From the NCBI GenBank assembly GCA_947245315.1, contig CAMXNV010000003.1, positions 1-28,479 on the forward strand: DNA of 28,479 nucleotides. The letters are read 5' to 3'. A program made the position numbers and the translations under genes. This DNA is from an uncultured Oscillibacter sp. (GTDB taxonomy: Bacteria > Bacillota > Clostridia > Oscillospirales > Oscillospiraceae). The notes below the pieces were generated by a model. It did no database searches, was not told the origin of the DNA, and saw only the letters and a list, made by a program, of their open reading frames with translations. This document shows positions 7,950 through 17,040 of this stretch, piece after piece (within the stretch, counting starts at the first letter, position 1; the number at the start of each line of letters is the position of its first letter).

Positions 7950-8753
7950 ATGAGCGCCATTAAAAAACTTTTTTGGAACTGCTGGTATCTCATCTGGTCC
8001 TGCGTCCCCGGCTGCGGGCAGATGTGCCTGGGCTACATGAAGCGGGGCATCTCTCAGACCATCATTTTCAGCGTCCTGGCGTTTATCGCGGTCTTTTTGG
8101 AGATGGGGGTTCTGACGGTGCTGATCCTGCCCCTGTGGGCCTATTCGTTTTTCGACAGCTTCAACCTCCGCCGCCAGCTCCGGGACGGCGCGCCCCCGGA
8201 GGACGAGTTCATGTTCGGCCTGTCGGAGATGGACTCCCGGAAGCTGACCCTGATTCTCCAGCGCCGGGGGAGCCTCATCGGCTGGCTGCTGGTGGCGGTG
8301 GGCCTCTATAATGTGTACCAAATCTTCGCCCGGCGGCTCCTGGGGGCGCTGCGGGATTACTTCCCCTTCTTCCACTGGCTGTACGACCTGCTGGTCTGGG
8401 ATATGCCCCGGATTCTGGGCACGGTGCTCATCGTCGCCCTGGGCATTTGGTTCATCAAGGGGCCGAAGGCCTCCAAGGACAGCGGCCCGGACCGCGAGCC
8501 CCCTTACACGCCCCCCGAGGCCCCGCCCAAGCCCCCCAAGATGAAGTCCACCCCCTGGACTAAGGCCGAGGCCCGGTTCCACCAGGAGCCGGACCCCCAG
8601 GCCCCGGAGGTCCCCGAGGCGGAGGCCCCCGAGGAGGCGGAGACCCCCGAGGAGCCCGCGCCGGTGGTCCTGGAGTGGAAGTCCGCCTTCAACGTAGAGA
8701 AGTTCGAGCGGGAAGAGGCGGAGAAGCGGGAGGCGAACCATGACGGCCAATGA
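7950..8753 (+). CDS. Polytopic membrane protein with TM2-like N-terminus and acidic Pro/Glu-rich tail
   Basis: A 267-residue protein of unknown function. Near residues 15-40 the segment VPGCGQMCLGYMKRGISQ matches the PGxGQxxxGxxxRG pattern of TM2-like small membrane proteins. Hydrophobic segments follow at about 36-52 and 54-70, then 108-124 and 150-170. Residues from about 175 on form a Pro/Glu/Ala-rich, probably cytoplasmic, disordered tail with KPPK-type and EAPEEAE-type repeats. The ATG at 7950 has AAGGAGG 9 nt upstream; an earlier in-frame ATG at 7878 lies in repeat DNA and lacks this. It overlaps the next gene by 14 nt. The operon suggests a role in sensing or responding to envelope stress. 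Confidence 0.8.
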   Translation: MSAIKKLFWNCWYLIWSCVPGCGQMCLGYMKRGISQTIIFSVLAFIAVFLEMGVLTVLILPLWAYSFFDSFNLRRQLRDGAPPEDEFMFGLSEMDSRKLTLILQRRGSLIGWLLVAVGLYNVYQIFARRLLGALRDYFPFFHWLYDLLVWDMPRILGTVLIVALGIWFIKGPKASKDSGPDREPPYTPPEAPPKPPKMKSTPWTKAEARFHQEPDPQAPEVPEAEAPEEAETPEEPAPVVLEWKSAFNVEKFEREEAEKREANHDGQ

Positions 8754-9477
8754 GACGGCGGCCCGGCCCCAGCGCCGGGTGGGGACCTTTACCCTGGGCG
8801 TGGTTTTGGTGGCAGCGGGGCTGGGGATGCTGGCCTCCCTGTTCTGGCCCGCCCTGGAAATCGGGTGGCTGCTCAAGGCCTCGCCGCTGATCCTGGTGGC
8901 CCTGGGGGTGGAGACCCTGCTCTCCGCCCGGGGCGGCGGGCGGATCAAGTACGACTGGCTGGGCATGCTGCTGTGCTTCCTCCTGGTGGGGGCGGGGCTG
9001 GTGTTCTACGCCGCCGCCTGGGCCTGGGAGAACCAGGAGTATTTCAATGGCCGCGACTGCACCCGTTACGCCGACGAGAGCACGTACCGGATGGAGTATG
9101 ATTATCTCGACGGCTTCGACTCCCATACCCTCCATTTAAAAAAGGGGGAGGCCCTGGAGTGCCGCGTCAACACCTACAACGGCTGGCTGGAGGTGGAGAT
9201 CAGCGGCGAGGACGGGGAGGCGCTTTTAGAGGCGTCTTCTCTGGAATGGCCCCAGACATTGGTGATTCCCAAGACGGGGGAGTACACCATCCTGGTCCAC
9301 GGAAGGAGGGCCACCGGGAGTTTCTCCTTCCTGGCGGGCAGCGGCCTGCCGGAGGAGGCGCTGGAGCCGGAGACGCCGGAGGAGTCCGAGCCGGAAGTTC
9401 CGGAGGCGGCTGTACCGGAGGAGTCCGAGCCCCCGGCGGAGCAGGATGCGCCGGAGGTAAATGAGGAAGCTGCATAA
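8740..9477 (+). CDS. Membrane protein with LiaI/LiaF-like transmembrane region and acidic tail
   Basis: A 245-residue protein. The N-terminal 90 residues hold three to four hydrophobic segments (TLGVVLVAAGLGMLASLF, SPLILVALGVETLL, WLGMLLCFLLVGAGLVFYAA). Their Gly-rich layout resembles the DUF5668/LiaI-LiaF transmembrane region linked to cell-envelope stress modules. A domain of about 100 residues that looks beta-rich follows (about 105-200), then a Glu/Pro-rich tail (PEEALEPETPEESEPEVPE and similar). The ATG at 8740 lies inside the end of the preceding gene, so translation is probably coupled. Its tail resembles that of its neighbour in composition. Topology and function are inferred. Confidence 0.78.
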   Translation: MTANETAARPQRRVGTFTLGVVLVAAGLGMLASLFWPALEIGWLLKASPLILVALGVETLLSARGGGRIKYDWLGMLLCFLLVGAGLVFYAAAWAWENQEYFNGRDCTRYADESTYRMEYDYLDGFDSHTLHLKKGEALECRVNTYNGWLEVEISGEDGEALLEASSLEWPQTLVIPKTGEYTILVHGRRATGSFSFLAGSGLPEEALEPETPEESEPEVPEAAVPEESEPPAEQDAPEVNEEAA

Positions 9478-9484
9478 GAGAAAG

Positions 9485-9517
9485 AGGCCGGAGGGCGTTG
9501 GCCCTCCGGCCTTTTTT
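9485..9517 (+). terminator. Rho-independent terminator of the ECF operon
   Basis: AGGCCGGAGGGC (9485-9496) and GCCCTCCGGCCT (9501-9512) form a perfect 12-bp stem with a GTTG loop, ending in a run of six T (9512-9517). It starts 8 nt after the last stop codon of the four-gene operon. Confidence 0.93.
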
Positions 9518-9655
9518 GCTGGGAAGGAAAACCTTACCCCTCGCGCCGCAAAAACTCCCCTCCTAATTCCCACCCTCCCGCATAAGATAAACCACCCCCG
9601 CCCCGCGGGCCCTCTCCGGGGCGGCCATCTTTTGGGAAAACAGGAGGAATCCGCC

Positions 9656-10591
9656 ATGCGCCGCGTCTACACATCCGCCGATCAGCTGATCGGCCGCACC
9701 CCCCTTTTAGAGCTGTCCCGCCTGGAGCGGGCCCTGGGCCTGGAGGCCCGGGTGCTGGCAAAGCTGGAGTTCTTCAACCCCGCCGGGAGCGTCAAGGACC
9801 GGGTGGCCCGGGCCATGCTGGACGACGCCGAGACCCGGGGCCTCCTGGATCCCGGGTCCGTCATCATCGAGCCCACCTCCGGCAACACCGGCATTGGCCT
9901 GGCCTCCGTGGCCGCCGCCAGAGGCTACCGGGTCCTCTTAGTGATGCCGGAGACCATGAGCCTGGAGCGCCGCCGGATCCTGGCGGCCTATGGGGCGGAG
10001 CTGGTGCTCACCGAGGGGACCCTGGGGATGCAGGGGGCCATCGCCCGGGCGGAGTCCCTGGCCCGGGAGCTCCCGGACAGCTTTCTCCCCGGCCAGTTCT
10101 CCAACCCCGCCAACCCCGCCGCCCACCGAGCCACTACCGGCCCCGAAATCTGGGAGGACACGGAGGGCACGGTAGACCTCTTCGTCGCCGGGGTGGGCAC
10201 CGGCGGCACCCTCACCGGCGCGGGGTCCTATTTGAAGGAGCGGAAGCCGGGCCTCCGGGTGGTGGCCGTGGAGCCCGCCGCCTCCCCGGTCCTCAGCGGC
10301 GGCCCGGCGGGGCCCCATGGCCTCCAGGGCATCGGCGCGGGCTTTGTGCCCCCGGTGCTGGACACCGGCGTCTACGACGAGGTCCTCCCCGTGGAGGACG
10401 GGGACGCCCTGGAGACCGCCCGCCGGGTGGCCCGGACCGAGGGAGTGCTGGTAGGCATCTCCTCCGGAGCCGCCGTCTGGGCCGCCCTCCGGCTGGCCAG
10501 ACGCCCGGAGAATCGGGGGAAGACCATCGTGACCCTCCTCCCCGACTCCGGGGAGCGCTACCTGTCCACGCCGCTGTTCAGCGGGGAGTGA
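9656..10591 (+). CDS. cysK: Cysteine synthase (O-acetylserine sulfhydrylase)
   Basis: This PLP enzyme makes L-cysteine from O-acetylserine and sulfide. The 311-residue length is typical. The PLP lysine is Lys47 in NPAGSVKDR, the substrate loop is PTSGNTGIGLA at about 73-83, the phosphate-binding glycine loop is GVGTGGTLTG, and the C-terminal GISSGAA motif is present. The ATG at 9656 has AGGAGG 8 nt upstream. It follows the ECF operon terminator, so it needs its own promoter, which I could not fix with confidence; the 138-nt leader holds a hairpin (CCGCCCCG 9598-9605 with CGGGGCGG 9617-9624) but no recognised riboswitch. No cysE lies nearby. It could be CysK or the closely related CysM; CysK is preferred. 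Confidence 0.93.
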   Translation: MRRVYTSADQLIGRTPLLELSRLERALGLEARVLAKLEFFNPAGSVKDRVARAMLDDAETRGLLDPGSVIIEPTSGNTGIGLASVAAARGYRVLLVMPETMSLERRRILAAYGAELVLTEGTLGMQGAIARAESLARELPDSFLPGQFSNPANPAAHRATTGPEIWEDTEGTVDLFVAGVGTGGTLTGAGSYLKERKPGLRVVAVEPAASPVLSGGPAGPHGLQGIGAGFVPPVLDTGVYDEVLPVEDGDALETARRVARTEGVLVGISSGAAVWAALRLARRPENRGKTIVTLLPDSGERYLSTPLFSGE

Positions 10592-10606
10592 GGGAGCGAT
10601 TCAAAA

Positions 10607-10756
10607 AAGCCTCCCTCTTTGAGGGAGGTGGCACGGCGAAGCCGTGACGGAGGGAGTTTTCCTGGGGGCTGGGTTTTACGGGGAAAACGAGGGAAACGGG
10701 GGAACTCCCTCAGTCCCCGCCTCCGGCGGCGACAGCTCCCTCAAAGAGGGAGCCTT
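10607..10756. mobile_element. MITE-like element of about 150 bp with 56-bp imperfect terminal inverted repeats
   Basis: The left end (10607-10662) reads as two nested short palindromes, CTCCCTCTTTGAGGGAG and CGGC-GAA-GCCG, then GACGGAGGGAGTTTTCC. The right end (10701-10756) is its imperfect reverse complement, with CTCCCTCAAAGAGGGAG, GCCTCCGGCGGC and GGAACTCCCTCAG. About 38 nt lie between the ends. There is no coding capacity. It lies 15 nt downstream of the cysK stop. This layout fits a non-autonomous miniature inverted-repeat element. Confidence 0.8.
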
Positions 10757-10969
10757 GGAGTTGCGCCTACCGAAGTGGTGGCATTACGGAGGAACAGGCC
10801 GCCGGGCACCCGCAGGGAGTACGCCGCATCCGTAAGGCGGCAAGGCCGCCAACGGCTGTGCAGGGCGGCTCCCCTTTGCGAGGGCTGTCCCCTCCCGTTT
10901 TTCCGGGAGTGCCATGTTTTCGGGAGACGGGGCGGGACAGAGCCCGCCCCCTACACGGTGTTCTATTAT
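10757..10969. other. Non-coding region between the MITE and the gltD terminator, with a strong hairpin
   Basis: No convincing gene is seen. The main structure is a perfect 8-bp hairpin, GGGGCGGG (10929-10936) with CCCGCCCC (10943-10950). The rest is GC-rich sequence with GCCGC/GGCGGC words and looks like further dispersed-repeat DNA. Confidence 0.5.
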
Positions 10970-11001
10970 AAAAAAGCTCCTCCCCCAATCCAAAAGGGGG
11001 A
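10970..11001 (-). terminator. Possible terminator of gltBD
   Basis: On the minus strand, about 40 nt after the gltD stop, TCCCCC (11001-10996) and GGGGGA (10986-10981) form a 6-bp stem. After 5 nt comes a run of six T (10975-10970). The stem is short and the gap before the T run is not ideal, so this is a moderate call. Confidence 0.4.
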
Positions 11002-11039
11002 ACCGCCCCCAAGGCAGTCCCCCCTCTTCAAAACACTTC

Positions 11040-12434
11040 TCAAACCGTCCGCACAATATTCGTATACCCCGTCAAATAGGCGTCCACCTCCGCCGCAACA
11101 GTCCGCCCCTCGGCAATGGCCCAAACCACCAGGGACTGTCCCCGGCGCATATCCCCGGCGGCGAACACCTTCTCCACGCTGGTGGCAAAGTGCCCCTCCG
11201 CCGTCTGCACCGTCTCGCCGCAGTCCACGCCGAAGGCCCGGCACACGCCGGGAGCGCATCCCGCGAAGCCCGTGGCCGCGATGAGCAGCGTGCAGGGCAG
11301 GGTCTCCCCCTCCCCGGTCACCACGCCGGTGAGCGCGTCCCCCTCCGTCACCAGCTCCCGGACCTGGGTGCCGAAGCGCCGGGGGTCCCGGCCGAAGACC
11401 TCCAGGGCCTCCTCCTGGGCGTAGTCCAGGGGGAGTTTTCCGTCCTTCAGATAGTCCTCCACGGGCCGCCGGACCAGCTGGGTCACGGAGCGGCAGCCCT
11501 GCCGCAGGGCCGTGGCCACGCAGTCGGCGGCGGTGTCCCCGGTGCCCACGATCACCACGTCTCGGCCCTCCGCCGCGGGAATCGCCGGGTCCTTCCCAAA
11601 CTGCTGCCGCTCCACGGCGGCCTTGAGGAACTCCGTCCCGTAACAGAAGCCCGCCAGGCCCTCCGCCTCCATGGCCAGGGGCCGGGGGCGCTCCGCGCCG
11701 CAGCAGAGGACCACGGCGTCATAGTCCCCCAGCAGCCTCTGGGCCACCGCCGGGTCCGCCGCGTCCACGCCCGTGGCGAAGCTGACCCCCTCCCGGGTCA
11801 TCAGGTCGATCCGCCGGGCCACCACGTCCTTGGGCAGCTTCATGTTGGGGATGCCGTAGGTCAGAAGGCCCCCGCAGCGCTCCTCCCGCTCCACCACCGT
11901 GACGAAGTGGCCCCGGTGGTTCAGTTGGTCCGCCGCCGCCAGGCCCGCCGGGCCGGAGCCCACCACGCAGACCTTCTTCCCGGACCACTGGGGCGGGCGG
12001 CGGCGCTTCACCGCTCCGGCGGCAAAGGCGTCCTCAATGACGCTGAGCTCGTTGTCCCGGATGGTGACCGCGTCCCCGTAGAGCCCGCAGATACAGGCTC
12101 CCTCACAGGGGGCGGGGCAGACCCGCCCCGTGAACTCCGGGAAGTTGTTGGTCTTCAACAGGCGGCTCAGGGCGTGAAAGGGGTTCTCCGCCCAGATCAT
12201 GTCGTTCCACTCGGGGATGAGGTTGTGGAGGGGGCAGCCGAAGGTCCGCCCCTCCCACTCCATGCCCGCCTGGCAGTAGGGCACGCCGCAGTTCATGCAC
12301 CGGCCCCCCTGGTCCCGCCGCTGCTCGGGCTTCAGGGGGAGGTGAAAGGGCTCCCAGTCCCGGACCCGCTCCTCCGGCGGGCGGCTGGCGGCCTCCTGCC
12401 GGGCATATTCCAAAAATCCAGTTGTCTTTCCCAT
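11040..12434 (-). CDS. gltD: Glutamate synthase small (beta) subunit
   Basis: GltD takes electrons from NAD(P)H through FAD and iron-sulfur centres and passes them to GltB. The 464-residue protein has the N-terminal Cys clusters for [4Fe-4S] binding (CMNCGVPYCQAG, then CPAPCEGACICG), an FAD-binding GxGxxG (VVGSGPAGLAAADQL) and a second Rossmann motif for the pyridine nucleotide (VIVGTGDTAADCVATAL). It starts 14 nt after the gltB stop, with GGAGG upstream of the ATG at 12434. The pair makes the usual heterodimer. The C-terminus keeps the WAIAEGR motif typical of GltD. Confidence 0.96.
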   Translation of the reverse strand: MGKTTGFLEYARQEAASRPPEERVRDWEPFHLPLKPEQRRDQGGRCMNCGVPYCQAGMEWEGRTFGCPLHNLIPEWNDMIWAENPFHALSRLLKTNNFPEFTGRVCPAPCEGACICGLYGDAVTIRDNELSVIEDAFAAGAVKRRRPPQWSGKKVCVVGSGPAGLAAADQLNHRGHFVTVVEREERCGGLLTYGIPNMKLPKDVVARRIDLMTREGVSFATGVDAADPAVAQRLLGDYDAVVLCCGAERPRPLAMEAEGLAGFCYGTEFLKAAVERQQFGKDPAIPAAEGRDVVIVGTGDTAADCVATALRQGCRSVTQLVRRPVEDYLKDGKLPLDYAQEEALEVFGRDPRRFGTQVRELVTEGDALTGVVTGEGETLPCTLLIAATGFAGCAPGVCRAFGVDCGETVQTAEGHFATSVEKVFAAGDMRRGQSLVVWAIAEGRTVAAEVDAYLTGYTNIVRTV

Positions 12435-12448
12435 GTCGGTGGACCTCC

Positions 12449-15400
12449 TCAGCCTCTCGTAACAGAATAGAACGCCTCGATCTCCGCCTGTTCCCTATCC
12501 ATGCCCCGCTCCTCGCACTGGGCCATAGCCCGAAGCATCCGGTCATAGTCCCGGGGCATGACTTTCTTGAAGCAGGGGACGTAGGACTGGAAGGCCGCCA
12601 GGATCTTCTTCCCCCTGGGGGACCCGGTGGCGGCCACGTGCTCCTCAATCAGGGCCCGGAGCTCCGCGATGTCGTGCTGCTCCGTCAGCTCCCCAGCCTG
12701 GACCTGCTCCTTGTTCAAACGGAGATACAGATCGTGTCTCTCGTCCAAAACGTAGGCCACGCCGCCGCTCATGCCCGCGGCGAAGTTCTTCCCCGTGGCG
12801 CCCAGGATGACCACCCGGCCCCCGGTCATGTACTCGCACCCGTGGTCCCCCACGCCCTCCACCACGGCGGAGGCCCCGGAGTTCCGGACGCAGAAGCGCT
12901 CCCCGGCGCAGCCGTTGAAAAAGGCCTTGCCGCCCGTGGCCCCGTAGAGGGCCACGTTTCCGGCGATGATGTTCTCCCCGGGCTCGAAGGCGCTGCCCCT
13001 GGGGGGATAGAGCACCAGCTTGCCCCCGGAGAGGCCCTTGCCGCAGCCGTCGTTGCAGTCCCCCTCCAGGGCCAGGGTCAGGCCCCTGGGGATGAAGGCC
13101 CCGAAGGACTGGCCCCCGCCGCCGTGGCAGGTGATCACATAGCTGTCCTCCGGCAGGGTGTTCCCCCAGGCCCGGGTGATCTCGGACCCGAAGAGGGTGC
13201 CGAAGGCCCGGTCCGTAGAGGACACCCGGACGTCCAGCCGCCCGGTCTTCTCCTTTTGAAGGGTCCCGCCCAGCTTCTCCAACAGCACGCCGGCGTCCGC
13301 CGTCCGCTCCAGGTGGAAGTCATAGGCCGCGGCGGGGTCGAAGTGGGGCACCTGGTCCCCATAGGGATTCCGGAGCAGGGCCCCCAGGTCCAGGGTCTCC
13401 GCCCGGCGGGTGACCAGCTTGTCCCGGACCCGGAGGAGGTCGCAGCGGCCCACCAGCTCATCCACGGTCCGGATGCCCAGGCGGGCCATGTACTCCCGGA
13501 GCTCCTGAGCCACGAAGTACATAAAGTTCACCACATACTCCGGCTTCCCGGAGAAGCGCTTTCTCAGCTCCGGGTCCTGGGTGGCGATGCCCGCCGGGCA
13601 GGTGTCCAGGTTGCAGGCCCGCATCATGCAGCACCCCAGGGTCACCAGGGGGGCGGTGGCGAAGCCGAACTCCTCGGCCCCCAGCATGCAGGCGATGGCC
13701 ACGTCCCGGCCCGTCATCAGCTTGCCGTCGGCCTCGATGGCCACCTGGCTCCGCAGGCCGTTTTGAATCAAGGTCTGGTGGGCCTCCGCCACGCCCAGCT
13801 CCCAGGGGAGCCCCGCCCCCTGGATGGAGCTCTTGGGGGCCGCGCCGGTGCCGCCGTCGTGTCCGGAGATGAGGACCACCTGGGCCCCGGCCTTGGCCAC
13901 GCCGGCGGCGATGGTGCCCACCCCCGCCTCGGAGACCAGCTTGACGCTGATCCGGGCGTAGCGGTTGGCGTTTTTCAGATCGTAGATCAGTTGGGCCAGG
14001 TCCTCAATGGAGTAGATATCATGGTGGGGCGGCGGGGAGATCAACGTCACCCCGGGAGTGGAGCACCGGGTCTTGGCGATCCAGGGGTAGACCTTTTTCC
14101 CCGGGAGGTGGCCCCCCTCGCCGGGCTTGGCCCCCTGGGCCATCTTGATTTGAATCTCCCGGGCGCTGCACAGGTACTCCCCCGTCACGCCGAAGCGGCC
14201 GGAGGCCACCTGCTTGATGGCGGAACAGCGCTCGTCCCCCAGGCGGTCCGCGGCCTCGCCGCCCTCGCCGGAGTTGGACTTGCCCCCGATCCGGTTCATG
14301 GCGACGGCCATGCACTCGTGGGCCTCCTGAGAGATGGAGCCGTAGCTCATGGCCCCGGTCTTGAAGCGCTTGACGATGGACTCGGCAGGTTCCACCTCCT
14401 CAATGGGGATTCCCCCGTCCTCCGGGAACCGGAAGTCCAGGAGCCCCCGGAGGGTGTGGGGCTTGTCGGCGAAATCCACCAGGGCGCTGTACTGCCGGAA
14501 GACCTCGTAGTCCCCCTCCCGGGCGGCCTTCTGGAGCAGAAGGATGGTCCGGGGGCTGTACATGTGGTCCTCCTTGTCGGGGCCGGAGCGGAGCTTGTGG
14601 CCCCCCATGGAGTCCAGGGTGGGGTCCACCCCCAGCCCCAGGGGGTCAAAGGCCTGGTTGTGGTTCCACTCCACGCCCTCGCCGATCTCCTGGAGGCCCA
14701 CGCCCTCCACCCGGCTGACGGTGTTGGTGAAATACTTGTCCACCACCTCTTTGCAGATGCCCACGCACTCAAAGATCTGGGCGGACTGATAGGACTGGAT
14801 GGTGGAGATGCCCATCTTGGAGGCGATTTTTACAATGCCGTGGAGAATGGCGCTGTTGTAGTCGTTCACCGCCGCCCCCGGGTCCTTGTCCAGCATCCCC
14901 AGGCTCACCAGCTCCTCCACGCACTCCTGGGCCAGATAGGGGTTGATGGCCTGGGCGCCGTAGCCCAGCAGGGTGGCGAAGTGGTGTACGTCCCGGGGCT
15001 CGGCGCTCTCCAGGACCATGGACATGGCAGTCCGCTTCTTGGTGCGGACCAGGTGCTGCTCCAGGGTGCTCACCGCCAGGAGGGAGGGGATGGCCACGTG
15101 GTTCTCGTCCACGCCCCGGTCCGAGAGGATGACGATGTTGGCCCCCTTCTTATAGGCCCGGTCCACGTTCACCAGCAGCCGGTCCAGGGCGTTGGCCAGG
15201 GGGGAGCCCTTGTAGTACAGCAACGACACCGTTTCCACGTGGAAGCCCGGGCGGTCCATGTGCCGGATTTTCATCAGGTCCACGGCGGTGAGGATGGGGT
15301 TTTGAATCTGGAGCACCGTGCAGTTGGAGGCCCGTTCCTCCAGCAGGTTGCCGCTGGGGCCCACGTAGACGGCGGTGTCCGTGACGATCTCCTCCCGGAT

Positions 15401-16969
15401 GGCGTCGATGGGGGGATTGGTCACCTGGGCGAAGAGCTGCTTGAAGTAGTTGAACAGAGGCTGGTGCCGCTCGCTGAGGACGGCCAGGGGCGTGTCCACC
15501 CCCATGGCGCTGGTGGGCTCCACCCCGTCCCGGGCCATGGGGAGGATGGCGTCCTTCACCTCCTCATAGGTGTAGCCGAAGGCCTTGTAAAGCCGGTCCC
15601 GGAGCTCCTGGGAGTGGGTCTCCACCCGCTTGTTGGGGATGGGGAGGTCCCGGAGGTGCACCAGGTTGGCGTCCAGCCACTCGCCGTAGGGCTTCCGCCG
15701 GGCGTAGCGGGCCTTGAGCTCGCCGTCGTCCACCAGGCGGCCCTCCCGGAGGTCCGCCAGCAGCATCCGCCCGGGCTGGAGGCGGGATTTTTTCACCACT
15801 CTCTCCGGGGCCACGTCCAGTACGCCCACCTCCGAGGAGAGGATCAGCTCCCGGTCCTCCGTGAGGTACCAGCGGCAGGGCCGCAGGCCGTTCCGGTCCA
15901 GCACCGCGCCCACGGTGTCCCCGTCGGAGAAGACGATGGCGGCGGGGCCGTCCCAGGGCTCCATCATGGTGGCGTAGTAGTGGTAGAAGTCCCGCTTCTC
16001 CCGGTCCATCCGCCGGTCCTGGGCCCAGGGCTCGGGGATGCAGAGCATGACGGCCTGGGGCAGCTCCATGCCGTTCATCATGAGGAACTCCAGGGTGTTG
16101 TCCAGCATGGAGGAGTCGGAGCCGCTCTGGTCCACCACCGGGAGAATCTTGTCCATCTCCTCGTCCATCACCGGGGAGAACATAGTCTCCTCCCGGGCCA
16201 GCATCCGGTCCACGTTGCCCCGGATGGTGTTGATCTCCCCGTTGTGGAGGATGTAGCGGTTGGGGTGGGCCCGCTCCCAGGAGGGAGTGGTGTTGGTGGA
16301 GAACCGGGAGTGCACCAGGGCGATGGCGCTCTCACAGTCCGGGTCCGTCAGGTCGGCGTAGAACTGCCGGAGCTGGCCCACCAGGAACATGCCCTTGTAG
16401 ACCACGGTCCGGCTGGAGAAGGAGGGGATGTAGGTGTTGACGTTGGACTGCTCGAAGACCCGCCGGGCCACGTAGAGCCTCCGGTCGAAGTCCAGCCCCC
16501 GGGGGCAGTCCGCCGGGCGCTTCACGAAGCACTGGCTGATCTGGGGCATGCACTCCCGGGCCCTCTGGCCCAGGACCTCGGGCCGGACGGGCACGTCCCG
16601 CCAGCCCAGGAACTCCATGCCCTCCTTGGCCACGATGATCTCCAGCATCTTCTTGGCCTGGGCCCGCTTGAGGGCGTCCTGGGGGAAGAAGAACATGCCC
16701 ACGCCGTAGTCCCGGGGCCCGCCCAGGGCGACGCCCAGCTCCCCGGCGGCCCGGACCATCAGCTTGTGGGGCACCTGGAGCAGCAGGCCCACGCCGTCGC
16801 CGGTCTCCCCGGCGGCGTCCTTGCCCGCCCGGTGCTCCAGCTTTTCCACGATCCGCAGGGCCTTGTCCACCGTGCCGTAGGTCTTCCGGCCCTCCAGATC
16901 CACCACCGCGCCGATGCCGCAGGCGTCATGTTCAAATTGAGGGCTGTACAGGGGAGAAACATGTCTCAC
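12449..16969 (-). CDS. gltB: Glutamate synthase large (alpha) subunit
   Basis: GltB makes two glutamates from glutamine and 2-oxoglutarate. At about 1506 residues it is normal length. In order it shows the class II glutaminase domain (about 1-410) with nucleophile Cys in FEHDACGIG at about residue 17, the central domain, the FMN/2-oxoglutarate synthase domain (about 800-1190) with GEGGEAADR, AQGAKPGEGG and a 3Fe-4S cysteine set CMMRACNLDTCPAG near 1110, and the C-terminal GXGXG beta-helix domain. I prefer the GTG at 16969 because GGAG lies 8 nt upstream. A GTG at 16978 is in frame but overlaps that site. The residues before Cys form a propeptide that must be removed. A strong promoter and a likely attenuator precede it. 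Confidence 0.96.
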   Translation of the reverse strand: MRHVSPLYSPQFEHDACGIGAVVDLEGRKTYGTVDKALRIVEKLEHRAGKDAAGETGDGVGLLLQVPHKLMVRAAGELGVALGGPRDYGVGMFFFPQDALKRAQAKKMLEIIVAKEGMEFLGWRDVPVRPEVLGQRARECMPQISQCFVKRPADCPRGLDFDRRLYVARRVFEQSNVNTYIPSFSSRTVVYKGMFLVGQLRQFYADLTDPDCESAIALVHSRFSTNTTPSWERAHPNRYILHNGEINTIRGNVDRMLAREETMFSPVMDEEMDKILPVVDQSGSDSSMLDNTLEFLMMNGMELPQAVMLCIPEPWAQDRRMDREKRDFYHYYATMMEPWDGPAAIVFSDGDTVGAVLDRNGLRPCRWYLTEDRELILSSEVGVLDVAPERVVKKSRLQPGRMLLADLREGRLVDDGELKARYARRKPYGEWLDANLVHLRDLPIPNKRVETHSQELRDRLYKAFGYTYEEVKDAILPMARDGVEPTSAMGVDTPLAVLSERHQPLFNYFKQLFAQVTNPPIDAIREEIVTDTAVYVGPSGNLLEERASNCTVLQIQNPILTAVDLMKIRHMDRPGFHVETVSLLYYKGSPLANALDRLLVNVDRAYKKGANIVILSDRGVDENHVAIPSLLAVSTLEQHLVRTKKRTAMSMVLESAEPRDVHHFATLLGYGAQAINPYLAQECVEELVSLGMLDKDPGAAVNDYNSAILHGIVKIASKMGISTIQSYQSAQIFECVGICKEVVDKYFTNTVSRVEGVGLQEIGEGVEWNHNQAFDPLGLGVDPTLDSMGGHKLRSGPDKEDHMYSPRTILLLQKAAREGDYEVFRQYSALVDFADKPHTLRGLLDFRFPEDGGIPIEEVEPAESIVKRFKTGAMSYGSISQEAHECMAVAMNRIGGKSNSGEGGEAADRLGDERCSAIKQVASGRFGVTGEYLCSAREIQIKMAQGAKPGEGGHLPGKKVYPWIAKTRCSTPGVTLISPPPHHDIYSIEDLAQLIYDLKNANRYARISVKLVSEAGVGTIAAGVAKAGAQVVLISGHDGGTGAAPKSSIQGAGLPWELGVAEAHQTLIQNGLRSQVAIEADGKLMTGRDVAIACMLGAEEFGFATAPLVTLGCCMMRACNLDTCPAGIATQDPELRKRFSGKPEYVVNFMYFVAQELREYMARLGIRTVDELVGRCDLLRVRDKLVTRRAETLDLGALLRNPYGDQVPHFDPAAAYDFHLERTADAGVLLEKLGGTLQKEKTGRLDVRVSSTDRAFGTLFGSEITRAWGNTLPEDSYVITCHGGGGQSFGAFIPRGLTLALEGDCNDGCGKGLSGGKLVLYPPRGSAFEPGENIIAGNVALYGATGGKAFFNGCAGERFCVRNSGASAVVEGVGDHGCEYMTGGRVVILGATGKNFAAGMSGGVAYVLDERHDLYLRLNKEQVQAGELTEQHDIAELRALIEEHVAATGSPRGKKILAAFQSYVPCFKKVMPRDYDRMLRAMAQCEERGMDREQAEIEAFYSVTRG

Positions 16970-17040
16970 GGGAATCACTCCGTTTCTTCAATGACCGGCG
17001 GGAATCCCAGATTTGATTCACCGCTTTAATGTGTCAGATT

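Noticed and set aside
9518..9655. Riboswitch or T-box before cysK
   Set aside because: The 138-nt leader has one GC hairpin but none of the conserved T-box or SAM-riboswitch sequence, and no terminator before the start codon.
10619..11284. Plus-strand frames across the MITE and gltD end
   Set aside because: They run through palindromic repeat DNA and into the antisense of gltD, with low-complexity Arg/Pro-rich products.
12422..17029. A 1535-codon open frame on the plus strand opposite gltB
   Set aside because: It lies fully antisense to an unmistakable glutamate synthase gene. Its product is a His/Gly/Val/Leu-rich composition typical of the antisense of GC-rich codons, with no domain or ribosome binding site.
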